DNA from: DATJFH01 sp035495815
GTDB taxonomy: Bacteria > Acidobacteriota > Terriglobia > Bryobacterales > Bryobacteraceae
Reading direction: 5' to 3'
Assembly (NCBI GenBank): GCA_035495815.1
Contig: DATJFH010000124.1
Coordinates: forward strand, 13,800-77,799
DNA: 64,000 bases
The notes under the pieces were generated by a model, which saw nothing but the letters and a program-made list of their open reading frames with translations, was not told the DNA's origin and did no database searches. A program made the position numbers and the translations under genes. Below are positions 32,587 through 40,152 of the stretch, piece by piece (within the stretch, counting starts at the first letter, position 1; every line of letters starts with the position of its first letter).

Positions 32587-34803
32587 TCAATCGAACCGGT
32601 ACAGGCTCGCTCCCTTGTGCTCCGCGATCAGCGTAGCGCCCCAAACCCGCGCCTTCTTCTTGAAATCCTCCGCTCCGAAATCGAAATCGTACATCAATAG
32701 ATAGCGCACCCCCCGGGCCTTTGCTTCTTGCACGGACGCCGCCCGCAGCCCCAATTGCTGCGGACCGTCCGATTCCTCCGGCTTCTCGACCAGCGTTTTC
32801 CACTTGCCGCTCTCGTCCATCCCCTCCAGTTTCAGTCGAATCTTGTACTGATCGTGCCCGCACTCCACCAGCACCGAATCGCTGATCTCCGGACGCCCGA
32901 ATTCGACCGCCACGTACATGCCCGGAAAGAGCGTCTGCCAGCTTCGCCAGCGCGTCACCGGACTGTTGTCGAAAGCCAGTTGCACGTCCCACGGGTTGGG
33001 CCTCGCCCGCAGCTTCCAGTTCCCTTCCCTGGCCAGTTCGGTCTCCCCCCGGAAGATCCGCAGCTCGCCGATGCTCCAATGATCGGGCTCGCCCCAGGCC
33101 GTCTGCACCACTCGCACCTGCCGCAGCGGCTGAGCGGGGTACCGGAACCGGAGCCGCCAGTTGGGTTCGGATTCCGGAATGAGAGGAGTCCACAGGATGT
33201 CGCCCAGCACGTTGCCGAACGCCGATTGATAGGCCACCAGAATATCCCTCTCCGTATACGCGTTGGGCGCCCCGCTGTACGTGAACACCTTGCCGCCCGC
33301 TGGAACCAGCGCGTCGATCATCCGCGCCATGCCGTACGAAGGCATTCGGAAGTTCAGGAACGACGCCTCCGATTCGATACGCAGCGCCTGCCGCAGCGGT
33401 ATCTTGGGCAGCAGACGCCACGCGTCCGGCGGGCAGTAGACGCCCAGCGCCAGCGGCCAGGACAGCGCCGCGTGGGCCAGCGTCAACGTCGCCGCCGCCA
33501 CCTTCGAGCCGGCCACGGCCAGTCCCATGGCCAGCGCGGCGTAGGGCAGCGCCGGAATCAGGAATCGCGTCCCGATGTTGGCCGGGTACGGGAGCAGAAA
33601 GATCAGCCCCGCCAGAAGCAGCTTGCGGCCCTGGGATGATCGCAGAGCCAGCAGGCCCAGCGGCGCCAGCAGAAACATCGGCCCCAGCAGTCCGCACAGC
33701 GCACCTCCCCGTACGGTGACCTCGAGCGGGATCTCGGCGTCGCTCTTCAGCCCGTAATGCCGCATGTGATGCGCGTAGTCTTTCTCGAACGAAATGTGGA
33801 TATAGGGATTCGGAAACACCTGGTTGAAGAACGGCGAGACGGGATTGTCGAGCCACAGCGCGTTCTTGATCATCCACGGAGCGATCATCAGCGCGGAGAA
33901 CGCCGCCACTGTCGCCAGCGGCTTCAGAACAGGCCTCCGGCTTCGTGTCGTCTTCCAGGCCACCACCCCCATCACGTAGGGTACGGCGAGCACGGCCGTG
34001 TACTTGGCCGCGTATCCGAATCCGGCCGCCAGCCCGATCGGAATCAGCAAGCCCCGATTTGTTTCATCCGCGGCCCAGACCTGCGCCAGGTAATACGCCG
34101 TGAAGACGATACAGGCCGTGGCCACGTCGTTGTAGGCGACCGATCCGTCCATCCCGACCACCGGACTCGCGAAAACCAGCAAGGCTGCGCACACTCCGGC
34201 TACCGGGAATCCGAAACGGCGGGCGTAACAGAGCATGGCCAGCGGCAGGGTCACCAGGAAAGCGAAGTGCGTCAGCGCGGCGGCCGAATGGCGTCCGAAC
34301 GCGAACGCGAACAGGAACAGCATCTCCACCCCCTGCGACAGGTTGGCGTACATGTTCGTCGTGATGCGCTCGAACCCGTGCGCGCGGTAATACTGCGCCA
34401 CGAAGCCCAGATGGTAGGTCGCGCCGTCCGCGCTCATCTCCGGCGCCATGGCATTGAAAAAATAGAGAACGCCGAAGATGGAAAAAATCGGAACGAAGAT
34501 CCATTTCCAAAGCCGCGGCAATGGCGGCAGCGGATCCCCTGCGGACCGGTGCGCGCCGGTCCGGACAGCCAGCCCCAGCACCGCGATTCCGATGGCCAGG
34601 AACACCCGTTGCCGCGCCATCCCCACCGCGCAGAGCAGGAAAATCGCCAGGCTCAAACACGCCGCGCCCGTGACGAAGGCCAGCGCGTGCTCCTCCTGCC
34701 GGTAGAGACGCACGGAAAGCCGCCGCAAGAGCATCCGGCCGGCGGCCAGGCTGACCGCCACCGTGAAAGCGGCTCCGAAGAGGATAAGGATCGCCTGGGG
34801 CAT
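32587..34803 (-). CDS. GT39-like integral membrane glycosyltransferase with C-terminal discoidin-like domain
   Basis: A 738-aa protein. The first 520 residues are polytopic, with 10 or more hydrophobic segments and an early extracytoplasmic loop with acidic residues (APEMSADGATYHLGF), as in ArnT/PMT-like transferases that use polyprenyl-phosphate sugars. Residues about 580-700 read like an F5/8 type C (discoidin) sugar-binding domain (NWKLRARPNPWDVQLAFDN; RWRSWQTLFPGMYVAVEFG). The ATG overlaps the preceding lipoprotein stop by one base (TAATG). Together with the lipoprotein and the divergent GT39-like gene it forms a small glycosylation island. Target unknown. Confidence 0.72.
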   Translation of the reverse strand: MPQAILILFGAAFTVAVSLAAGRMLLRRLSVRLYRQEEHALAFVTGAACLSLAIFLLCAVGMARQRVFLAIGIAVLGLAVRTGAHRSAGDPLPPLPRLWKWIFVPIFSIFGVLYFFNAMAPEMSADGATYHLGFVAQYYRAHGFERITTNMYANLSQGVEMLFLFAFAFGRHSAAALTHFAFLVTLPLAMLCYARRFGFPVAGVCAALLVFASPVVGMDGSVAYNDVATACIVFTAYYLAQVWAADETNRGLLIPIGLAAGFGYAAKYTAVLAVPYVMGVVAWKTTRSRRPVLKPLATVAAFSALMIAPWMIKNALWLDNPVSPFFNQVFPNPYIHISFEKDYAHHMRHYGLKSDAEIPLEVTVRGGALCGLLGPMFLLAPLGLLALRSSQGRKLLLAGLIFLLPYPANIGTRFLIPALPYAALAMGLAVAGSKVAAATLTLAHAALSWPLALGVYCPPDAWRLLPKIPLRQALRIESEASFLNFRMPSYGMARMIDALVPAGGKVFTYSGAPNAYTERDILVAYQSAFGNVLGDILWTPLIPESEPNWRLRFRYPAQPLRQVRVVQTAWGEPDHWSIGELRIFRGETELAREGNWKLRARPNPWDVQLAFDNSPVTRWRSWQTLFPGMYVAVEFGRPEISDSVLVECGHDQYKIRLKLEGMDESGKWKTLVEKPEESDGPQQLGLRAASVQEAKARGVRYLLMYDFDFGAEDFKKKARVWGATLIAEHKGASLYRFD

Positions 34804-35336
34804 TACTGCGTGAACCCGGCGCGAGTCAGAATGAATCCCAGAACAGCCCCGTCCGTCTTCGACACCCAGACTTTGTCGATCTCCATCGCCGCGAAGTTCA
34901 TGGTCCCGGCGTGCAGGATCTCGGCCGCAACCGGTTTTTCGAAATGCTTCTCGCCGGGCTCGGAATATTTCACCGTGTCCAGCAGGTTTCCATTCACGAA
35001 GAAGGAGATGGCCACCGGCCCGGTTTCCTTGAACAGCGATTCGGCGATGCTGAAGTCGGCCTTGAAGTTCAGATGCTCGGTGGTTTCGAGGAAGAACCGC
35101 AGTTCCGGACGCTTCCGGGCCCAGCGCCACGACCCGGCCTCCACGCCGTCCGCCACGTCTTTGACGATGTAAGCCGTGGCGTTCAGGTCGCCCATGTTCA
35201 CGAAATGCCCGATCGGATTCGGCTCGGTTCCTCCCAGCGGCTTCCGCTGCACCGGCGGAGCGTAGGAGTCCGGAATGTTCACGCAGCCAGCCAGAATGAA
35301 GATGGAAAGTAGGATGTAGAACCGAAACAGGCTCAC
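34803..35336 (-). CDS. Predicted lipoprotein
   Basis: The 177-aa product has a type II signal peptide with lipobox LAGC (Cys18 in FILAGCVNIP). The mature part is a beta-rich domain (WRWARKRPELRFFLETTEH; GPVAISFFVNGNLLDTVKY) resembling a jelly-roll, carbohydrate-binding-like fold, but I do not recognise a named family. It is coupled to the GT39-like transferase gene (one-base overlap) and divergent from a second GT39-like gene 54 bp away. Confidence 0.75.
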   Translation of the reverse strand: MSLFRFYILLSIFILAGCVNIPDSYAPPVQRKPLGGTEPNPIGHFVNMGDLNATAYIVKDVADGVEAGSWRWARKRPELRFFLETTEHLNFKADFSIAESLFKETGPVAISFFVNGNLLDTVKYSEPGEKHFEKPVAAEILHAGTMNFAAMEIDKVWVSKTDGAVLGFILTRAGFTQ

Positions 35337-35390
35337 GGAAATGTGAGTATAGCATCCGCCGCGGCGCTCGACCCGGCTATCCTGAAAAAC

Positions 35391-37244
35391 ATGAGTCGCC
35401 GAACCCGGATGGAGGCCGATACGCGTAAGCGCGAACGCGCCGGCGATGATCGACAGCGTCCGTTATTGGACCTTCCCGAAGCGCCGGCCCACCCGTCGCA
35501 TCGGACGATCCTCATCGCGGCCGGCTCGCTGGTCGCCGTCTGGGCGCTGCTCTTTACCGTTACCTGGGCCCACTGGGGCAATCTCACCATTGACTGCGGC
35601 CGCGAGATGTACGTCCCTTCCGAACTGGCGCGCGGCAAGACGCTCTACCGTGACATCTGGTACCTGTACACGCCGCTCGGTCCTTATCTGAATAGCTGGC
35701 TCTTCCGGATCTTCGGGACCCATCTCACGGTGCTCTACTGGGCCGGTTCTCTTTCCGCGCTGGCCGCCGCCCTGCTCGTCTTCAGCACGGGTCTGCGGCT
35801 CACCTCCTCGATCACGGCGTGGACGGCCGCGGCCGTGATGCTGATGCAGTCCTTTTCGCCCTCCCTGTTTTCCTTTCCTCTCTCGTACAGTTTCGGCGCG
35901 GTCTACGGATGCGTAGCCGCCTGTCTCTGTCTGTGGCTCTGCGTTCGCGCTTGCGATTCGGACTCGGCCTGTTGGGTGACCGCCGCGGGCCTGGCCGCCG
36001 CCCTGGCGCTGCTGGCGAAACTCGAATTCGGACCCGCCTGCTGGACCTGTGTGGCGCTGCCGGTCGCCGCCCGCGGGCTGCGCGAGCGCCCGGTCCGGCG
36101 GACAATGCCACATCTGGCGGCGCTGCTCCCGGGGATCCTGTTGTGCGCCGCGGCCGCGTGGTGGATGGTCTCGCTGCGTGGAGCCGAATTCCTCACGCAG
36201 GAGAACCTGATGAGCTGGCCGGGCTCCTACTTCATGAGGACCTACGGCGCCACCTGGCTGGCGGGTTCGGGCTTCTCACTGTCGTTGACTTCGCTCAAGG
36301 CCGTCCTCGCGGCGATGGTCTCCGTAACGGTGTGGTACGGTTGCCGGCGCCTCGCCCTGCCTCTTTGGATCGGCCTGCTGGTTCTTGGCCTCCTCGGATG
36401 CGCCGCCTTCGCGGGCGGTTTGATTTCCGAAATTGCGGGCGGGATCGCAGGCCTGGTGTTCTTTCCTCCGGCCGCGGTGTTTCTGGTGGGAGCGGCCGCC
36501 GTTGTCCTGATCGGCCGCTTTCGGGAGCAGAGCCTTTCGGGACCGCGGTTGAAAATCCTCATGCTGTTCGTGTTCGCCTGCATCCTCTCCTGGCGTACCG
36601 CGTTCGCCAATGGACCTGAGGGCTATTCGATTTACTACAACGGCCCCATCGTGCTGGCGACTCTCATCGTGACCGCCGCCATCGCCCGCGGAACCGCCGG
36701 GCTCACACCAGCCGAGCTGCTGCCCTGCGCCGCCATCCTGCTCGCCACCGTGGTGCGGCTCGGACCCCATTATTCCGTTGCCCTTCACTATTTCGTTCCG
36801 CTCGACACAGCGCGCGGCCGCGTCTATCGAAACCCTGCCTCCTCGCCGGCGTATGAAACCGCCATCGACTTCATGCAGGAGAAAGCGCAGGCCGGTGAGT
36901 GGACTCTTTCCGTTCCCGAGGACACCAGCCTCTACTTCCTCTCCGGGGCCCGCTGCCCCACGCGCGTCTTCGCGTTCACCCCAGGCCTGCTGGCGCCCGG
37001 GAAGATGACCGAAGAGGTCATTCGCCAGATCGAGGCCGGCAGAGTCCGCTACCTGATCTGGTCCAACCGAGAGTTCCCGGAATACGGCGCGCGCCGCTTC
37101 GGTCTGGACTTCGATCAGCCGCTCGGCCGCTACCTGATCAGCCACTACCGGCCCGTCAGAAAACTGGGGCCGGATTCTGGACCAGGCTGGAAAGCCCAGA
37201 TCTGGGAGCGAAATGCGTCCGCGCCCGAAGCGCCGCCGCGTTGA
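35391..37244 (+). CDS. GT39-like integral membrane protein
   Basis: A 617-aa polytopic protein with about ten hydrophobic segments. The first large loop carries the features of polyprenyl-phosphate-dependent glycosyltransferases: NLTIDCGREMYVPSELA and TLYRDIWYLYTPLGPY, with a conserved aspartate and D(I/L)WY-like context. The C-terminal 120 residues are soluble (AYETAIDFMQEKAQAGEW; RYLIWSNREFPEYGA). The start is uncertain: ATG 35391 is chosen; GTG 35343 or ATG 35409 are possible and none has a clear ribosome binding site. It is divergent from the lipoprotein-transferase pair. The sugar and acceptor are unknown. Confidence 0.72.
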   Translation: MSRRTRMEADTRKRERAGDDRQRPLLDLPEAPAHPSHRTILIAAGSLVAVWALLFTVTWAHWGNLTIDCGREMYVPSELARGKTLYRDIWYLYTPLGPYLNSWLFRIFGTHLTVLYWAGSLSALAAALLVFSTGLRLTSSITAWTAAAVMLMQSFSPSLFSFPLSYSFGAVYGCVAACLCLWLCVRACDSDSACWVTAAGLAAALALLAKLEFGPACWTCVALPVAARGLRERPVRRTMPHLAALLPGILLCAAAAWWMVSLRGAEFLTQENLMSWPGSYFMRTYGATWLAGSGFSLSLTSLKAVLAAMVSVTVWYGCRRLALPLWIGLLVLGLLGCAAFAGGLISEIAGGIAGLVFFPPAAVFLVGAAAVVLIGRFREQSLSGPRLKILMLFVFACILSWRTAFANGPEGYSIYYNGPIVLATLIVTAAIARGTAGLTPAELLPCAAILLATVVRLGPHYSVALHYFVPLDTARGRVYRNPASSPAYETAIDFMQEKAQAGEWTLSVPEDTSLYFLSGARCPTRVFAFTPGLLAPGKMTEEVIRQIEAGRVRYLIWSNREFPEYGARRFGLDFDQPLGRYLISHYRPVRKLGPDSGPGWKAQIWERNASAPEAPPR

Positions 37245-37307
37245 CTCAGCGTAGTGGAATCCAGCAATCCCGACTCTGCAAACCGGGACCGCCGGCTTTG
37301 TGCAGCC

Positions 37308-38450
37308 TCACCTCGGACGGTACTTGCGCAAAATTCGTTCCACGGCTTCGATCGGAATCGCCTCCACCGTGAGGCCTCCTGCCCCGGTGGTCGTGGTCGC
37401 CTTGAACAGCGAGTTGTAGATCGCCTCTTCGGTCGCCTCCACCGCGGCTTCGAACAGCGGCGTCATTTCATCCTCCGGAAAAGCCACCGTCGCGGACGTC
37501 TCCCCCGCCCCGTGGCGCACCCGCCGCGCTGCCGCGGTCGAAAACGCGATCACGTAATCTCCGCTGCCATGCGTCGACGGCGACCCGGTGCGCGCCACCC
37601 CCAGCATCCCCCGCCGCGCCATCCGCTTGAGCTGCCTGGCGTCCAGCGGCGCGTCTGTGGCCATCACGATCATCACCGACCCATCCCCGTTCTGTCCGGA
37701 AAAAATGTGGTTCTTCATCTCTTTTCCGACCGGCGCCCCGTCAATCGTCAGCACTCCGCCGAAATTGGATTGCACCAGCGCGCCGACCGTGTATCGCCTG
37801 CCCGCCGCCGTCGCTACGCGGGACGAAGTTCCGATCCCGCCCTTGAAGCCGAACGCCCGCGTCCCGGTTCCCGCGCCCACGCTCCCTTCTTCCACCGGAC
37901 CGCCCGCGGCCGACGACAGCGCCCGGTCCACATGGCTCTTGGTCACGTGCATTCCGCGAATATCGTTGAGCCCGCCGTCGTTCGTCTCGCCCACGACGAC
38001 GTTCACCGACCGCACCTGCTCGTTGCCTTTCTGCCGCAGCACCCATTCCGCCGCCGCCTCCCCCGCGCGCCAGACCGAGAGCGTGTTCGTCAGCACGATC
38101 GGCGATTCCAGCACGCCCAGCTCCTCGATCTGCGATCCCCCGATCAGCTTTCCGAACCCGTTCCCCGCATACACGGCTGCCGGCGACTTCTCGCGAAACA
38201 CGTTTCCGCCGTGCGGCAGAATAGCGGTAACACCCGTCCGAACGTTCTGCCCTTCCCGCAGCGTCAGATGTCCCACCAGAACTCCATCCACATCGGTAAT
38301 CGCGTTCAGCCGGCCGGTGGGCAGCACCCCCGGCGCAACTCCCAGATCGCGCGCCCGCGGACGGTCCGCGGCCCTGTTCTGCGCGGTCGCGGCGGAGATC
38401 AGAAGCATGGCAAGAAGCAGCGCCCGGCGCTCGGATTTCCTCATTCGCAT
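37308..38450 (-). CDS. Secreted P1-family aminopeptidase (DmpA/L-aminopeptidase-D-esterase)
   Basis: A 380-aa N-terminal-nucleophile hydrolase. It has a signal peptide (ALLLAMLLISAATAQ), then DLGVAPGVLPTGRLNAITD and VRTGVTAILPHGG, characteristic of DmpA. The autoprocessing site is expected at the Gly-Ser of QNGDGSVMIVMATDAPL; that serine becomes the nucleophile. GAGTGTRAFGFKGGIGTSSR and the tail AIYNSLFKATTTTG also match. The mature enzyme would cleave N-terminal amino acids or D-amino-acid esters in the periplasm. It faces the GT39-like gene convergently (63 bp, no clear terminator) and is divergent from the exopolysaccharide operon. Confidence 0.92.
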   Translation of the reverse strand: MRMRKSERRALLLAMLLISAATAQNRAADRPRARDLGVAPGVLPTGRLNAITDVDGVLVGHLTLREGQNVRTGVTAILPHGGNVFREKSPAAVYAGNGFGKLIGGSQIEELGVLESPIVLTNTLSVWRAGEAAAEWVLRQKGNEQVRSVNVVVGETNDGGLNDIRGMHVTKSHVDRALSSAAGGPVEEGSVGAGTGTRAFGFKGGIGTSSRVATAAGRRYTVGALVQSNFGGVLTIDGAPVGKEMKNHIFSGQNGDGSVMIVMATDAPLDARQLKRMARRGMLGVARTGSPSTHGSGDYVIAFSTAAARRVRHGAGETSATVAFPEDEMTPLFEAAVEATEEAIYNSLFKATTTTGAGGLTVEAIPIEAVERILRKYRPR

Positions 38451-38551
38451 CTCAGTATGACACCGGCGTGCCGGACAAAATTACACCGAATCATGAGAAT
38501 TTTTCCTGCTTCGGCAACTACATTGCAGTTAACCAAAGTTCAGGGAGACAC

Positions 38552-38575
38552 CAGTGGGACCCAAAGGGCGGTAGC
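38552..38575 (+). promoter_or_regulatory. ops/JUMPstart-like element in the exopolysaccharide operon leader
   Basis: CAGTGG (38552-38557) followed 9 bp later by GGCGGTAGC (38567-38575) repeats the ends of the enterobacterial JUMPstart element, including a full match to the ops core that recruits RfaH. It sits 27 bp before the ATG of a NusG-family antiterminator gene, in the 151-bp leader shared with the divergent peptidase. The GGCGGTAG octamer alone also occurs at 4284-4291 and on the minus strand at 7121-7114, so only its context makes it notable. Confidence 0.5.
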
Positions 38576-38601
38576 CCGCGGACGGCGCCTGGTTAGAACA
38601 T

Positions 38602-39141
38602 ATGATGACGACGATCACAATGACGAGTCCGGCCCCCGCGCCGGCCTGCCTCGCGTGGTACGGTCTACGCACGAAATCGCGGTTCGAGAAAGTGGCGGCC
38701 GCGGCCCTGGCCGGCAAGGGTTACGAACACTATCTGCCTTGTCACCGCACCCGCCGTCAATGGTCCGACAGGCTGATCGAAATCGAGTCGCCGCTGTTTC
38801 CCGGATACGTCTTCTGCCGGCTTGACATCCACCAGCGGCTGCCGGTGTTGACGATTCCCGGAGTCGTCTCCGTGGTCGGCATCGGACGCACTCCGTCGCC
38901 TATTCCCGACGTCGAAATCGCCGCCATCGAAACCGTGCTCGCATCCGGCCTGCTGTCCGAGCCCTGGCCGTATCTCCCGCAAGGCCGGCGGATACGGATC
39001 GAGAAGGGTTCGCTCAGCGGAGTCGAGGGCGTGGTGGTCGAACATCGAAAGTCCGAATGGCGGCTGGTGGTCTCCATCAACATCCTGCAGCGCTCTGTCG
39101 CGGTCGAGCTCGACCGGGAGTGGGTCGCTCCGATTCAGTGA
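38602..39141 (+). CDS. NusG-family operon-specific antiterminator (UpxY/RfaH-like)
   Basis: The 179-aa protein has an N-terminal NGN domain (CLAWYGLRTKSRFEKVAA; ESPLFPGYVFCRLDI; IPGVVSVVGIG) and a C-terminal KOW domain (RIRIEKGSLSGVEGVVV). Specialised NusG paralogues at the head of capsule or exopolysaccharide operons bind the elongating polymerase and suppress premature termination over long gene clusters. That fits here: the operon behind it runs at least 25 kb. A short low-complexity N-terminal extension (MMTTITMTSPAPAPA) makes the start ambiguous among ATGs at 38602, 38605 and 38620. The ops-like element stands just upstream. Confidence 0.88.
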   Translation: MMTTITMTSPAPAPACLAWYGLRTKSRFEKVAAAALAGKGYEHYLPCHRTRRQWSDRLIEIESPLFPGYVFCRLDIHQRLPVLTIPGVVSVVGIGRTPSPIPDVEIAAIETVLASGLLSEPWPYLPQGRRIRIEKGSLSGVEGVVVEHRKSEWRLVVSINILQRSVAVELDREWVAPIQ

Positions 39142-39155
39142 CTGTCCCCAATTCC

Positions 39156-40094
39156 ATGACTCGCCGCGCGGGATTTCTCGACATGCTCCTGGCTGCCGCC
39201 TGTCTTGCCGCCGGCGCCGGTCCTGCGGGCCAGTATGTGCTCGGCCCCGACGACCAGATCACGATTCAGGCGCCGGACATCGAGGAGATCTCGGGCAAGC
39301 CCGTCCGGGTGGACCGCCAGGGAATGATCCACCTGCCCCTGGCCGGCGCGGTTCCCGCCGCCGGACTCACCGCGGCGCAGCTTCAGGTCCGGCTCAAGGA
39401 GGCCTTCACGAAGTATCTCCGCCATCCCGATATCACGGTCGCGGTCACCGAATACCGCAGCCAGCCTGTTTCCGTGCTCGGCGCGGTGCAGAATCCCGGT
39501 ATCCATCAATTACAGGGAAACAAGGATCTGCTTGCCGTCCTCTCGCTGGCCGGCGGCCTTCGCCAGGACGCCGGGGCCACGCTCCGGATAACCAGGAAGC
39601 TCGAGTGGGGACGCCTGCCCCTGCCCGCGGCGGCGGACGATTCCAGCGGTCAGTACAGCGTGGCTTCGCTCCATATCCGCGGAATCATGGCGGCCTCGAG
39701 TCCCGCGGACAACATTCCGATTCTGCCCGGGGACGTGATCACCGTTCCCCGGGCGGATCTGATCTACGCCGTGGGCGCGGTGCGCAAGGCCGGCGGCTTT
39801 GTCCTCGGCGAGCACGAAACCATCTCCGCGCTTCAAGCCGTCGCTCTGGCCGAAGGTCTGGAGCGGACCGCGGCGTCCCAAAACGCCCGGATCCTTCGCG
39901 CGTCGGAGGGTTCCGCAGCCCGGCTCGAGATTCCGGTCGATATACGCAAGATCCTCGAAGGAACCGCCGCCGACGTGCCGCTGCGGGCCGACGACATCCT
40001 CTTCGTTCCCACCAGCGGCTTCAAGAACGTCGCGCTGCGCACTTTCGAAGCGGCCGTCCAGATCGGCACCGGCGTCGCCATTTACCGTCACTAG
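39156..40094 (+). CDS. Polysaccharide export protein (Wza-like)
   Basis: Outer-membrane/periplasmic export component of 312 aa. It has a signal peptide (MLLAAACLAAGAGPAGQ), then the PES domain (QYVLGPDDQITIQAPD; RVDRQGMIHLPLAGAV; YLRHPDITVAVTEYRSQP) and two SLBB-type repeats (VSVLGAVQNPGIHQLQGN; IYAVGAVRKAGGFVLGEH). There is no lipobox cysteine, so anchoring differs from E. coli Wza. An in-frame GTG at 39138 overlaps the antiterminator stop as GTGA and is an equally plausible start. It works with the following Wzc-like protein to move polymer across the envelope. Confidence 0.9.
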   Translation: MTRRAGFLDMLLAAACLAAGAGPAGQYVLGPDDQITIQAPDIEEISGKPVRVDRQGMIHLPLAGAVPAAGLTAAQLQVRLKEAFTKYLRHPDITVAVTEYRSQPVSVLGAVQNPGIHQLQGNKDLLAVLSLAGGLRQDAGATLRITRKLEWGRLPLPAAADDSSGQYSVASLHIRGIMAASSPADNIPILPGDVITVPRADLIYAVGAVRKAGGFVLGEHETISALQAVALAEGLERTAASQNARILRASEGSAARLEIPVDIRKILEGTAADVPLRADDILFVPTSGFKNVALRTFEAAVQIGTGVAIYRH

Positions 40095-40152
40095 CGATTT
40101 ACCGTCACCTGAAGTCCCCCGGTCCCGAGTGGCGCATCCTCAATCCTGAATC

